64,000 nucleotides of DNA. Source: an uncultured Pseudomonadales bacterium. Its GTDB lineage: Bacteria; Pseudomonadota; Gammaproteobacteria; Pseudomonadales; Azotimanducaceae. Where the stretch lies: positions 2,757,046 through 2,821,045 of the forward strand of contig OY282379.1 in NCBI GenBank assembly GCA_958295875.1. Direction: 5' to 3'. Of the stretch, positions 1 through 8,070 are shown piece by piece (position 1 is the first letter of the stretch; every line of letters starts with the position of its first letter). The translations under genes were made by a program, and so were the position numbers. The notes beneath the pieces were generated by a model. The model searched no databases and had not been told where the DNA came from. It saw only the letters and a program-made list of their open reading frames with translations.

Positions 1-54
1 CTGGATGCCGATGGGCAGCTTGCGCTTGGCGGCGCCGTCGTCGGGGGCGCTCAT
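1..54 (-). CDS. N-terminus of a probable AAA-ATPase-like / PD-(D/E)XK nuclease protein (partial)
   Basis: Only the first 18 codons lie in the window; the gene runs off the left edge. The peptide ends KRKLPIGIQ. The run LPIGIQ followed by a 'tF..ire' stretch is the usual opening of AAA-ATPase-like proteins that carry a C-terminal PD-(D/E)XK nuclease domain, and these often begin KKLPIGIQ. The ATG at 54 is the only start seen. Such genes are usually multicopy accessory genes of unknown role. The call rests on one short motif, so it is tentative. Confidence 0.45.
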   Translation of the reverse strand, partial: MSAPDDGAAKRKLPIGIQ

Positions 55-114
55 GCCCGCATTGTAGCCCTTCGCCGGGCCGATGCGCCGAAGACGTCTT
101 GGAGCAAGCCAGCC

Positions 115-267
115 ATGCGAAAGATGGCATATGGAGGCAAACTCTCGATCAGAGACACCGGCGACGTCCCAGCCAGGGCGGCGCCTGCGAGCCATGCGCT
201 GGCGGAGCGCTACGAGCGGCGCAAGGGCATCGCCCCCGCCGCCCGGGTGGGCGACCGGCTGCTCTAG
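115..267 (+). CDS. possible small ORF, unknown
   Basis: A 50-codon reading frame opens MRKMAYGGKLSIRDTGDVP and ends GDRLL before TAG. The frame stays open upstream to about position 61 without another start, so this could instead be the tail of a broken gene. No Shine-Dalgarno sequence stands out and no family was recognised. It lies between the minus-strand nuclease gene and the hydroxylase cassette. Treat it as a candidate only. Confidence 0.15.
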   Translation: MRKMAYGGKLSIRDTGDVPARAAPASHALAERYERRKGIAPAARVGDRLL

Positions 268-356
268 GGAGGTCTCCAAGCGCTAATCCCTGCCCCGCTC
301 AAGCATCTTTTGGCCGTTCGTCGGCGCTACAATGCTTCGAGTAGGGCTGCAAGGAC

Positions 357-527
357 ATGAAGGCAGACATGGGCAGACATGGCGCGACACAGCCCCCGGT
401 AGCTGTAGCCGATGTGCGCGTAGCTTTGCCGGCCGATGCGCCAGAAGAAACCTTGGGCCAAGCCGACCATCCGGACACCGGACAGCGAAGTCCCGTTTGG
501 CACAGATTGCACCGGCGTGAGAATTGA
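357..527 (+). CDS. possible small peptide ORF upstream of the hydroxylase cassette
   Basis: A 56-codon frame begins MKADMGRHGATQPP, contains PEETLGQADHPDTG and ends WHRLHRREN. AAGG lies just before the ATG. It stops 37 bp before the Asp/Asn hydroxylase start and points the same way, so it could be the leader gene of that cassette, possibly a modified-peptide precursor. A Thr-Leu-Gly step followed by Asp six residues later resembles a lasso precursor, but no lasso cyclase or protease is visible. Its third-position bias is weaker than that of neighbouring genes, which argues against it being coding. Confidence 0.2.
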   Translation: MKADMGRHGATQPPVAVADVRVALPADAPEETLGQADHPDTGQRSPVWHRLHRREN

Positions 528-564
528 AAACTCCACATATCGGCTAGTTTCCTGACGCTCGGTC

Positions 565-1188
565 ATGACCCTTGAATGCGCAGTCACGGCGCCCGAGATC
601 AACCGCGAGCCGGCGGCCTTGCCGCGAGTCGAAAAACCGGCCTTGGTGCGGCATCTTGGGGCGGTTGACGTCGAGACGCTCCGGTGCAACGTTGAGCGGC
701 TGTCCGAAAGGGTGTGGCGGCAGGAAGACGCGGCCAAGGAAAATGATTACTTTTGCTTCGCCTTCACGCGCCACGTCGTGTTCCGGTTCATCGACGGCAA
801 TCAAACGCCACTCTGTTTCTACTCGAACCCCATCTGGGCGGTTTGGCAGCGGATTCTGCTGCCGGTCATGGCGCAGGCGGCGGCGCCCTACGGGTACGCC
901 AAGCCGGTCTACCCCAAGGCGATGCTGGCGCGGCTTGAGGCGGGCCGCGGCATTGACCGCCATGTGGACGGGGCTGGCTCGCACCCGGTGACGCACCGCA
1001 TCCACGTCCCCTTGCAGACCAACCCGCGAGCCACGCTGACCGTGCGCGACACAGACTTCCGGCTTCAGGCCGGACACGCCTATGAGGTGAACAATCTGGT
1101 CCCGCACGGCGCGTTCAACGGCGGCGACCAAGACCGCGTCCACTTCATCTTCGAGGTGTTCGAGGCCGAGGGAGCGACCTTGGCGTGA
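565..1188 (+). CDS. aspartyl/asparaginyl beta-hydroxylase family Fe(II)/2-oxoglutarate dioxygenase
   Basis: The 207-residue protein carries an Asp_Arg_Hydrox-type double-stranded beta-helix core. Residues 128-150 contain HVDGAGSH and the strand THRIHVPLQ, followed by the loop NNLVPHGAFNGG (about 176-187) and the strand DRVHFIFEV. Likely iron ligands are H133 with D135 and H181; this is inferred from the family. The family hydroxylates Asp, Asn or Pro side chains of proteins or of peptide and lipid natural products. Its TGA overlaps the GTG of the kinase-like gene (GTGA), and a sulfotransferase follows, so the three genes probably act on one product. The substrate is not evident. Confidence 0.85.
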   Translation: MTLECAVTAPEINREPAALPRVEKPALVRHLGAVDVETLRCNVERLSERVWRQEDAAKENDYFCFAFTRHVVFRFIDGNQTPLCFYSNPIWAVWQRILLPVMAQAAAPYGYAKPVYPKAMLARLEAGRGIDRHVDGAGSHPVTHRIHVPLQTNPRATLTVRDTDFRLQAGHAYEVNNLVPHGAFNGGDQDRVHFIFEVFEAEGATLA

Positions 1189-2138
1189 GCCGCCCGCTCC
1201 ACCGCTACGCGGCCTACGGGCTGCGGGTGCAATCGCCCATCGCGCTGCCCTTTGCCCCCGCTTCCAGCACGCCGGACCACGAGCCGGACGTCACCATCCG
1301 CGTCGGCGCGGCGCCCCCGGCCCTGCCCGCGCCCATGGACAAGCGCGGGCATTGGGAAAGCGCGCCCGGCGCGTTCCTGCTCAACGTGGACGGGGTGGCC
1401 CGGTATCTGGTCACGGCAGGCCGCGACATCTTGGTCGAGCCGCGCGGCGGCGGCGACCGCGACATGGGCGTGTTCCTCGCCGGATCGGTGTTTGCCGCGC
1501 TGCTGCAGCAACGCGGCGTCGTCACCTTCCACGCCAGCGCCATCGAGACCGGGTCCGGTGCCGTGCTGTTCCTCGGCCGCTCCGGCGACGGCAAGTCTTC
1601 GCTGCTCGCGGCGATGGTGCAGCGGGGGCACGCCATGCTCGCCGATGACGTCGCTGGCGTCGTCCTGGACCGCGGCGGACGTCCGACGGCGCTGTCCGCG
1701 TTTCCCTGCGCGCGCCTGTGGGCGGACGCCTTGGACGAATTGGGCTGGCAGGCCCCGACGCGGGGCCGCGTGCGGGAAGGCTTGGAGAAGTACTTGGCGC
1801 CAGTGGAGCGGTTCCGCGCCACCCCCTTGGCCGTGCGCGCCGCCTACATGCTGACGCCTTCCCCCGGGAGCGGCATCGAGGTCGAGCCATGCACGCGCCC
1901 CGCGGCCTTCGAGCGTCTGTCGAGCAGGTACACCTACCGCAAGCGATACCTGTCCGGGCTCGGCCAGCGCCCGGCCCACTTTCGCGCCGTCACGGCAATG
2001 GCGAAGCAGGTGCCGGTGTTCCGAGTGAAGCGGCCCGTGCATCCGGTGCAGATCAATGCGCTGGCGGACGAAATCGAGCGGTCTTTGTGCGAGCGCGGCG
2101 CCGAGACGGTCTCCCCCGCGGCCGGCGCTTTTGGCTGA
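1185..2138 (+). CDS. HPr kinase-like (HprK-related) protein
   Basis: This 317-residue protein starts at a GTG overlapping the preceding stop codon. A divergent N-terminal domain (about 1-110) is followed by a Walker A loop, GRSGDGKSS at 131-139, and by LADDVAGVVLD (152-162), the acidic metal- and phosphate-site segment of HPr kinases. H116 in FHAS precedes the loop as in HPr kinases. No HPr or other phosphotransferase gene is near, so it belongs to the HprK-related proteins found in biosynthetic loci, where members can phosphorylate peptides or sugars. Coupling to the hydroxylase and spacing of 21 bp to the sulfotransferase suggest an operon. The substrate is unknown. Confidence 0.75.
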   Translation: MSRPLHRYAAYGLRVQSPIALPFAPASSTPDHEPDVTIRVGAAPPALPAPMDKRGHWESAPGAFLLNVDGVARYLVTAGRDILVEPRGGGDRDMGVFLAGSVFAALLQQRGVVTFHASAIETGSGAVLFLGRSGDGKSSLLAAMVQRGHAMLADDVAGVVLDRGGRPTALSAFPCARLWADALDELGWQAPTRGRVREGLEKYLAPVERFRATPLAVRAAYMLTPSPGSGIEVEPCTRPAAFERLSSRYTYRKRYLSGLGQRPAHFRAVTAMAKQVPVFRVKRPVHPVQINALADEIERSLCERGAETVSPAAGAFG

Positions 2139-2159
2139 CGTCAAGCGAAGGGAGCGTTC

Positions 2160-3041
2160 GTGTCGATCTTCTGGCTCGCCTCCTACCCGAAGTCCGGCAA
2201 CACCTGGTTGCGGGCGGTGCTGACCAACTACTTGCATGAGGCCGGCGGGCCGGCTTCGATCAACGCCCTGATCGGCGCGTCCGCCGCCAGCCGCCGCTCC
2301 GTGTTCGACGAGTGCCTCGGGCTGCCTTCGTCGGACATGACGCCGGAGGAAATCCTGCGCTGCCGCCCGCTGCTGCACGAGGCCCTGGCCGAGGCCATGC
2401 CGCCGCCGGCCTTCGTCAAAGTCCACGAGGCATGCCTCCGCGCGCCAGGCGGCGCGGCGTTGTTCCCGAAGGCGGCGACGGCCGGCGTGGTCTACCTGGT
2501 CCGCAATCCCCTTGACGTGGTGGTTTCCTACGCGCACCACCAGCAGCGGCCCATTGACAGGATGGTGAAGTTCATGAACGACTCGGCTGCCGGAGCGGAG
2601 AAAGCCGTGCGCGGCATTTCCGGCTGGTTGCCGATTCCGCTGCTGACGTGGAGCGGGCACGCGTCGAGTTGGTTGGATCAAGGGGAACTGCCGGTGCATG
2701 TCACGCGGTACGAGGACATGCTGGCGAACCCGCGCGCCGCGTTCGGCGCGATCGTCCGCTTCGCCGGCCTTGATTGGGATGCCGCTCGCCTTGGAGAGGC
2801 CATCGGCCACGCCGCCTTCCCCCGCCTGCGCGCCCAGGAGGAGGAGTCCGGATTCGATGAGAAGCAGCCGACGGCGCCGTCCTTCTTCCGCGCCGGCGTG
2901 GCGGGGTCTTGGCGGACCGCGCTCCGCCCGCGACAGGTGCGGGCGCTGGTGGACGCGCACGGGCCGGTCATGGAGCGGTTCGGCTATCTGCAGGACGCTG
3001 AGGCGTTCCTAGCCGGGGACGGTGGGGCCGCGGGAGCGTGA
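2160..3041 (+). CDS. sulfotransferase domain protein
   Basis: The 293-residue protein has the cytosolic sulfotransferase signature. The 5'-phosphosulfate loop YPKSGNTWLR lies at residues 9-18, and the 3'-phosphate-binding segment VYLVRNPLDVVVSY is near 111-124. The family transfers sulfonate from PAPS to hydroxyl or amino groups. GTG at 2160 is preceded by AAGGGAG, a good Shine-Dalgarno sequence. It ends the hydroxylase-kinase-sulfotransferase cassette. An attractive inference is that the hydroxylase creates a hydroxyl that the kinase or this enzyme then modifies, but no acceptor is visible. Confidence 0.88.
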   Translation: MSIFWLASYPKSGNTWLRAVLTNYLHEAGGPASINALIGASAASRRSVFDECLGLPSSDMTPEEILRCRPLLHEALAEAMPPPAFVKVHEACLRAPGGAALFPKAATAGVVYLVRNPLDVVVSYAHHQQRPIDRMVKFMNDSAAGAEKAVRGISGWLPIPLLTWSGHASSWLDQGELPVHVTRYEDMLANPRAAFGAIVRFAGLDWDAARLGEAIGHAAFPRLRAQEEESGFDEKQPTAPSFFRAGVAGSWRTALRPRQVRALVDAHGPVMERFGYLQDAEAFLAGDGGAAGA

Positions 3042-3518
3042 GCGGATGACCCGCCCGGACGCGCAGACGACCGGCCAGCGTTACTGCTTCAATTCGCCGG
3101 GATGTACCGTGACGTCGATGGATGCGCCCAACAGCCAAGCGGCCGCGGCGCCCCAAGCCCATCAGACGCAGCCGTCGAACTCACCTCCCGGGTGGCGCGA
3201 GCCTATCCGCAATATCTTGCTAGGGCATTTGCGACCATGCCCGCTGGCCTCTGATCCGGGAGGCAGCGTCTCGGCCGCACCCGGCAAGTTCCTCACTACC
3301 CCGGATGGCCCGTTGCGACGGTCCTCGACGGTGCCCGGCTGGCACTGTCGCGGGTGGCAGGGGAAGCGCGAGGAGAATAAGGGGCGTGGTCTGGCGGGTG
3401 GCGATGCGTCCGGGCCGGCGCCGGCAGTTGGGGGCGGACGGCGAGGAGGCGCTGCGGAGAAAGGAGAAGGCGTCGATCGGCGCCTAGGTGGTTGCGTTGC
3501 GCTAGGCGCTTGGCCGCG
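3042..3518. other. intergenic stretch between convergent genes, no supported gene
   Basis: About 480 bp separate the sulfotransferase from the nitroreductase on the other strand. Open frames here show no recognisable motif and run into the antisense of the nitroreductase. I see no tRNA or mobile-element relic. The only clear structure is the inverted repeat at 3480-3509. Confidence 0.5.
3480..3509. terminator. inverted repeat between convergent genes, possible terminator
   Basis: The arms GCGCCTAG (3480-3487) and CTAGGCGC (3502-3509) are perfect complements around a 14-nt loop. It lies 10 bp beyond the nitroreductase stop and downstream of the sulfotransferase, where a bidirectional terminator would sit. 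No T-tract follows on either strand, so the role is uncertain. Confidence 0.35.
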
Positions 3519-4187
3519 TCACAGCCACTCATCCTCCCAGCCGTTGTCTGGCTGCTGCTCTGCGAAGGCCCACGTTTGGCCGAAGCGACCGTCGTACGCC
3601 ACCTGTTTCACCGGCTTGCGGCCTAGCGGGCCGTGTTTGTCGGTGGGGTAGCCGATGGGCAGGCAGCAGTGGATCTGGTTGTTGTCTGGAATGGCCAACA
3701 GCTCCCGCAGCTCCGCCTCGTGGCCGAGGGGCAGGTTGAAGATGGAGCCGGACAGCCCAAGCCCCCGCGCCGCCAGCAACAGGTTTTGCACTGCGGGGAA
3801 CGCGCTGCCGCCGGGCGTGCTGTGGCGGCCCTTGAGGCCGAGCACGATGATGATGGCTGGCGCCGCGGCGAGATGGTGGACCAAGTGCTCCACGCTGCGC
3901 AGCGACAGGCGTTGCGAGCGGGGCAGGGCGCTGATGTCTCCGTAGCGCCCCTGATAACGTCGCCACGGTTCCTGCGCCCACTCCTGCATGCGCGCCTTGT
4001 GCCCCGGGTCGCGCACCAAGATGAAGCGCCAATCTTGGGCGTTTTGGCCGGAGGGCGCGCGCACCGCGGCGTCGAGCATCTGGAACAACACCGCGTCCGG
4101 CACCGGGTCTGGCTTGAAGCGGCGCAGCGCCCGCGCGCTGTACAGGGTGGCAAAGAGTCCTGGGTCTTGGGGCGGCTGGGCGCTCAT
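3519..4187 (-). CDS. nitroreductase family flavoprotein
   Basis: This 222-residue protein has the nitroreductase fold: the N-terminal SARALRRFKPDPVPDAVL segment that binds the FMN phosphate, RAPSGQNAQDWRFILV (about 43-58), and the glycine-rich stretch AARGLGLSGSIFNLP near 140-154. Family members use FMN and NAD(P)H to reduce nitro groups, quinones or unsaturated carbonyls. The physiological substrate cannot be read from sequence. It lies 84 bp downstream of the HAD gene on the same strand and may be the last gene of the acyl-CoA synthetase transcript. Confidence 0.85.
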   Translation of the reverse strand: MSAQPPQDPGLFATLYSARALRRFKPDPVPDAVLFQMLDAAVRAPSGQNAQDWRFILVRDPGHKARMQEWAQEPWRRYQGRYGDISALPRSQRLSLRSVEHLVHHLAAAPAIIIVLGLKGRHSTPGGSAFPAVQNLLLAARGLGLSGSIFNLPLGHEAELRELLAIPDNNQIHCCLPIGYPTDKHGPLGRKPVKQVAYDGRFGQTWAFAEQQPDNGWEDEWL

Positions 4188-4271
4188 CTTCGGGTCCTCT
4201 GCTGGTTCGGGCGGTGGTGCGCCGGCTTCAGGGCTCAGGGTGTGCCGCTGGCGTGCGCCAACATCCGCGGC

Positions 4272-4922
4272 CTAAGCGCTGGCTGGCTGGCGGAAGGGGA
4301 GGGTAGTGAGTGGCGGTTGAAGCACGGCGTCCATGGCGCGTCGCGTCACATCTTCGCTGGTGACATGCACTGCCTGCAAGCCGGCAGCGCGGGCGCCGTC
4401 GACATTCTCTGCGCTGTCGTCCAGAAACAAGATGTCCGCTGGGGCCACGCCCATGTCGCCCGCCACCCACAGAAAGGCGTCGCGGTCTGGCTTGCGACGG
4501 CCAATCTGCCACGAGGCGTAGATCTTCTCGAATGCGCCGAGGCACTCGCCGTGGCGCGTCTGCCATGCAGCCTGATGCTCGGCGTTGGTGTTGGTGAAGG
4601 CGTAGGTGGGCAGCGTTTGAGCCGCGCGCGGCAAGCGCTCGACCACGGCCTCGAAGCAGCCCGCGAAAAGGGCATTCCAGCCGCGGCGCCACTCCTCGGC
4701 AGGCAACTCGATGCCGAGCCGTGCGCCGAGCCGCCGCGCGTACTGCGCGAAGCCGATGGCGCCGGTCTCGTGCTCCTTGTACGCATCGTCAATGCCAAAG
4801 CGGGCGGCCAACTGCGCCACTGGCACGTTGGCGCACGCCGCCCAATGCTCGAAACAGTCGCGGGGACGGAGTTTCAGGACGACACCGCCCAAGTCGAAGA
4901 GGAGTGCGCGGCAGGTCGTCAT
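4272..4922 (-). CDS. HAD-superfamily hydrolase
   Basis: All four HAD motifs are present in 216 residues: nucleophile region LLFDLGGVV (D10), motif II AFTNTN, the motif III Lys in GRRKPDRDAF and motif IV LFLDDSAENVDGA. A helical cap lies between motifs I and II, as in YihX-like phosphatases. The ATG at 4922 directly precedes TTCRALLFD and leaves 4 bp to the acyl-CoA synthetase stop, so the two genes are translationally close; an upstream in-frame start would overlap that gene. The likely role is a small-molecule phosphatase of unknown substrate. Confidence 0.85.
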   Translation of the reverse strand: MTTCRALLFDLGGVVLKLRPRDCFEHWAACANVPVAQLAARFGIDDAYKEHETGAIGFAQYARRLGARLGIELPAEEWRRGWNALFAGCFEAVVERLPRAAQTLPTYAFTNTNAEHQAAWQTRHGECLGAFEKIYASWQIGRRKPDRDAFLWVAGDMGVAPADILFLDDSAENVDGARAAGLQAVHVTSEDVTRRAMDAVLQPPLTTLPFRQPASA

Positions 4923-4926
4923 GCGG

Positions 4927-6735
4927 CTACAGCCCCGCCTCGCCGGCTTGGATGGCGGCGTGCATGTCGGCGTCGAGGGGCTGATAGCGCCGGGTGCCCG
5001 GCGCCAACACATAGAGCGGGTCCGCCACCTGCGCTGGATCGTACCCCTCCCGCCGCAGGTCTTTTTTCAACAGCTTCATGGTGGCAGTGACGTCGATGTC
5101 TGGCTGCACCCGCAAGAACACGGGCCGCGCATAGGCCGGCAGTGTGCGCGAGACATAGTTCGTGAAGGCGTCCACATCCAGTTCGGCGATGCCCGGCGCG
5201 AGCCGAATGGCGGCCATGCCGGCGCGCCCGTCCGCCTTGGGCACCTCCACCCCATAGACGTTGCTGAACTCCACTTGGTCGCAGCCGTTCAAGATTTCCC
5301 CCACCTCGTTGGTGGAGACGTTCTCAGACTTCCAGCGGAACGTGTCTCCCACCCGGTCCACAAACTGATAGTGGGGGAAGCCGAGGCTGAAGCCCACGTC
5401 CACGGTACGCAGCAGGTCGCCAGAGTTGAACCAAGCGTCGCCGTCCTCAAAGGCATTGCGGATGATCTTCTGCTCCGTCGCGTCTTCGTCTGTGTAGCCC
5501 TCGAACGCCGCTTGCTCGGAAATACGCGCCAGCAGCAGGCCAGGTTCGCCGGGCGCCGCCGCCACGCAGCGCCCCGCCGCGTTGCGGGCGATGGCGTCGG
5601 CCTCAACATCGTATTGCACCAAGGCCACTTCGCTCGACGTCATGCCGATGGTGCGGTCTTTGTTGAAGAGGTTGGCGAAGGCCACGTTGCCCTCGCTGGC
5701 GCCGTAGAACTCGACGATGCGCTGCAGGCCGAACCGCTCCTTGAAGTCCATCCACACATCTGGGCGCAGGCCGTTGCCCATCATGCGCGTCAGCGGATTC
5801 ACATGATCGTCTTGCGCCGGCTCGGTGTTACACAGGTAGCGGCACAGTTCGCCGATGTAGATGAGGCAGGTGGCGTTTTGCTCGCGCACTTCGCGCAGGA
5901 AGTTGCTGGCCGAGAACTTGCGGCGCACGAACATCGAGGCGCCGGAGCCGAGCGATGCCCCGATGCCGATCAAGAGGCCCGTGCCGTGGTAAAGCGGCAG
6001 GCAGTTGTAGATGCGGTCTTGGGGGCCGCATTTCAGCCCCGCCTGCGCGGACATCAGGGCGGCGGCGACGCAGCGTTGGTTGGAGACCACCGCGGCCTTG
6101 GGCAAGCCAGTGGTGCCGGACGTGAAGATGTAGCAGGCCGTGTCCCCCAAGGTGAGGTCTTGCGTGCCAGCGAGGTTGCCGGAGTCCGCATCGGCGCTCT
6201 CCGCGGCGAGGTCCCGCGCCCAGTTTGGCGGCGGGCGCTCAGCCTTGTCCGGCACCCAGAAATAGTCCGCGCCTTCCTCGAATCCCAAGTCTGCCTTGAT
6301 CGCTTCAATCGGCGCGGTGAGTTCCTCGCCGACGATGCACCGCTTCGAGTTCGTCACGGCGATGCAATGGGCGAGCGCCTGTTCGCGCACGTTGGTGTTG
6401 ATGAGGGCGGCGATGGCGCCGAGTTTGTTCAGGGCGAGAAACGTGGCGAGGAACTCGATGCGGTTCTCCATCAAGACGCTCACCGCGTCGCCGCGGGAGA
6501 CGCCGGACGCGGCTAGGGTGTGCGCATAGCGGTTGGCGAGCACGTTGAGCTCCGCCCAAGTGGCCTGGGCGCCCTCACAGACGAGGGCCACATGGTCGCC
6601 CAACCGCGCTGCATTGCGCTCGGCCAAGAGCGCGACGCAATCCCGCTCGCTCGCCGGCCGCGGACGCATGCCCTTCTTCAACCGCAGGAGATCCGGCACC
6701 TGCACGAGGGTGGCCGCAACATCGCGGATTCCCAT
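4927..6735 (-). CDS. long-chain acyl-CoA synthetase (FadD/FATP-type)
   Basis: This ANL-superfamily enzyme of 602 residues carries the P-loop motif YIFTSGTTGLPKAAVVS, the motif YGASEGNVAF, and the C-terminal adenylation lysine region of FATP-like synthetases. It would activate fatty acids to acyl-CoA with ATP and CoA. The ATG at 6735 is preferred over the adjacent in-frame GTG at 6738, because the Shine-Dalgarno GAGGAAAG sits 6-7 nt before the ATG. It heads a minus-strand unit with the HAD and nitroreductase genes. A link to the CYP153 gene at 12.8 kb (activation of oxidised alkanes) is inference. Confidence 0.87.
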   Translation of the reverse strand: MGIRDVAATLVQVPDLLRLKKGMRPRPASERDCVALLAERNAARLGDHVALVCEGAQATWAELNVLANRYAHTLAASGVSRGDAVSVLMENRIEFLATFLALNKLGAIAALINTNVREQALAHCIAVTNSKRCIVGEELTAPIEAIKADLGFEEGADYFWVPDKAERPPPNWARDLAAESADADSGNLAGTQDLTLGDTACYIFTSGTTGLPKAAVVSNQRCVAAALMSAQAGLKCGPQDRIYNCLPLYHGTGLLIGIGASLGSGASMFVRRKFSASNFLREVREQNATCLIYIGELCRYLCNTEPAQDDHVNPLTRMMGNGLRPDVWMDFKERFGLQRIVEFYGASEGNVAFANLFNKDRTIGMTSSEVALVQYDVEADAIARNAAGRCVAAAPGEPGLLLARISEQAAFEGYTDEDATEQKIIRNAFEDGDAWFNSGDLLRTVDVGFSLGFPHYQFVDRVGDTFRWKSENVSTNEVGEILNGCDQVEFSNVYGVEVPKADGRAGMAAIRLAPGIAELDVDAFTNYVSRTLPAYARPVFLRVQPDIDVTATMKLLKKDLRREGYDPAQVADPLYVLAPGTRRYQPLDADMHAAIQAGEAGL

Positions 6736-6745
6736 CACCTTTCCT

Positions 6746-6792
6746 CTTTGAGAACCTAGCGGCGCTCAAGATAGCATTGACAGGGATGGAAG
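6746..6792 (+). repeat. direct repeat A bordering the accessory island
   Basis: This segment and 9731-9781 share CTTTGAGAAC, then TA(A)GCGGC, AAGATAG, ATTGAC and TGGAAG in the same order and orientation, with small indels. The pair brackets about 2.9 kb of accessory and decayed genes. Copy A lies just upstream of the acyl-CoA synthetase, copy B just upstream of the MBL hydrolase. Confidence 0.5.
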
Positions 6793-6827
6793 AACGCAGC
6801 GTGCCGCCGGGGGCGTGCCGTGACTCC

Positions 6828-7106
6828 GAACGAAACTCCACATCGGCCTCTCTCGTGATTCCGATGCAGGACCGGCCATCGTCGATGCGGACAACGGCCC
6901 CGGCCTTCTGGGGGACATCCCCCGAGAACCTTGTGCGACCGTTTTCGCGCGCAAGCCCCGAAGGCACGAGTCTCGGCTTGTATCATGCGAACTTGGCCAT
7001 GGAGTTGAATGGTGGCCAATTTGCATTCCCCTAACCGGGAGAGGTCGATGTCCCTGACGAATTCGATGGTGCGGTAGTCGCCCCGATTTTCAAGGAGGCC
7101 CAGTGA
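6828..7106 (+). pseudogene. decayed C-terminus of a GHKL (histidine-kinase/HSP90-like) ATPase
   Basis: One frame reads KLHIGLSRDSDAGPAIV then DADNGPGLLGDIPR, which contains the G1 box DNGPG. After a frameshift near 6915 a second frame reads NLVRPFSRASPEGTSLG then LYHANLAMELNGGQ, a good G2 box (GTSLGL) and C-terminal strand. An in-frame TAA near 7033 interrupts it, but the frame continues as DEFDGAVVAPIFKEAQ and stops at TGA 7104-7106, overlapping the ATG of the next gene. The N-terminal half is missing. The TGATG junction indicates that an intact ATPase was once coupled to the receiver-like gene. Confidence 0.6.
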
Positions 7107-7672
7107 TGTCCAGTCTCGTGAGAGTCATAGCGATCGACGACGATGCCAAGCACCTCGACAGCTTGATTGGAGCGCTGAGCGGGCAGTGTGCGAGCCCGCT
7201 TCGGATTCACTTTACCGGCGAATGGCCGGACATTCCTGCATGTCCGCACGTGAGGCTCATCTTCTCGGAGCTCCATCTTGTCGGTGGCGCCATGTCCGAC
7301 CCGGCGGAGGACTTCGCGATTATCGGTAGTCTCATAGAGGACGTGATCAAACCGGTCGATCCATATCTGATACTGCTGTGGACGCAGCATCCAGATTATG
7401 CCTCCGCGCTTCGGTCATCCCTTGATGGGCTTCGGAACGTAGCCAAGCCGGTCGCAGTCCTACCCTTGCCGAAGGCCGACTATCTCGACGACAGTGGCGC
7501 TTTGGCCGACGAGATCGGCGCCGTGGTTCGGGGGTGGCTTGGTTCGGAGGGAGCTCTCGGTCTGCGGGGTGGATGGGGGCCGATCGACGATCACGAGGTG
7601 GACTCCCTGATCGAGACAATTTACGCGGCGCGACTGCGCGACACCGGCCGCCCTGTGGAGCTTGAAGACTAA
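7106..7672 (+). CDS. receiver-like (response receiver / inactive receiver) protein
   Basis: The 188-residue protein begins VRVIAIDDD (6-13), the acidic pocket of a receiver domain. The strand that should carry the phosphorylated Asp reads LIFSELHLVGG, with Glu (E55) in its place. A lysine loop, LPLPKADYLD (about 119-128), follows. This matches atypical receivers found in conflict-system operons next to GHKL ATPases; assignment to that family is from memory of the motif. I take the ATG at 7106 over GTG 7103. The stop overlaps the PIN gene start (TAATG), so the two are translationally coupled. It stands where a toxin's antitoxin gene would normally be. Confidence 0.6.
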   Translation: MSSLVRVIAIDDDAKHLDSLIGALSGQCASPLRIHFTGEWPDIPACPHVRLIFSELHLVGGAMSDPAEDFAIIGSLIEDVIKPVDPYLILLWTQHPDYASALRSSLDGLRNVAKPVAVLPLPKADYLDDSGALADEIGAVVRGWLGSEGALGLRGGWGPIDDHEVDSLIETIYAARLRDTGRPVELED

Positions 7673-8070
7673 TGTATCTATTTGATACCGACATTCTGAG
7701 CAACCTGATGAAACGATCTCCTTCCCATGACCTGCTGGAGAGGGTGCGTTCCGTCCCCGTCGAACACCAGTTCACTTCCAGTGTTACGCTGGGAGAGCTG
7801 ATTTATGGGGCGCGGAAGAAGGGATCCGGGAATCTACTGGAGAAAGTCGAAGAGGTTGTCTCGGCGAAGCTGCCAATACTTCCGTTCGATGCGGATGCAG
7901 CCAGACGATACGGTGAAATTCGAGCGGAGCTTGAGCGTCAGGGGACACCGGTCGGCGATGCCGACAGCAGAATAGCTGCGATTGCGCTTGTTCGAAGTTT
8001 GGTGGTGGTGACTGGCAACATCAGGCATTTCCGAAAAGTTCCGCACCTGACCGTAGAGAACTGGCTGTAA
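7672..8070 (+). CDS. PIN-domain ribonuclease, VapC-type toxin
   Basis: This 132-residue PIN protein has the expected acidic residues: D5 in LFDTDILSNLM, E42 in TLGELIYGA, D98 in GDADSRIAAIAL and the polar N116 in VTGNIRHF. The C-terminal VPHLTVENWL is typical of the family. VapC toxins cleave RNA and are held inactive by a small DNA-binding antitoxin. Here no AbrB, RHH or Phd antitoxin precedes it; instead the gene overlaps the receiver-like gene. It may be solitary, silenced, or paired with that protein. Base composition is visibly less GC-rich than in the flanking genes. Confidence 0.85.
   Translation: MYLFDTDILSNLMKRSPSHDLLERVRSVPVEHQFTSSVTLGELIYGARKKGSGNLLEKVEEVVSAKLPILPFDADAARRYGEIRAELERQGTPVGDADSRIAAIALVRSLVVVTGNIRHFRKVPHLTVENWL

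Noticed and set aside
357..527. Lasso-peptide precursor
   Set aside because: A Thr-x-Gly step and a later Asp are present, but no lasso cyclase, leader protease or RRE protein is nearby and codon bias is weak; kept only as a small-ORF candidate.
1080..2960. Very long open frame on the minus strand opposite the kinase and sulfotransferase genes
   Set aside because: It is Arg/Gly/His-rich, lacks any motif and mirrors genes with clear families on the plus strand; long antisense frames are expected at this GC content.
3022..3651. Plus-strand frame after the sulfotransferase, considered as a fourth cassette gene or peptide precursor
   Set aside because: Composition is low-complexity Gly/Pro/Ser, no motif is visible, and its end runs antisense to the nitroreductase.
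3633..5090. 485-codon plus-strand frame opposite nitroreductase and HAD genes
   Set aside because: Shadow of two well-supported minus-strand genes.
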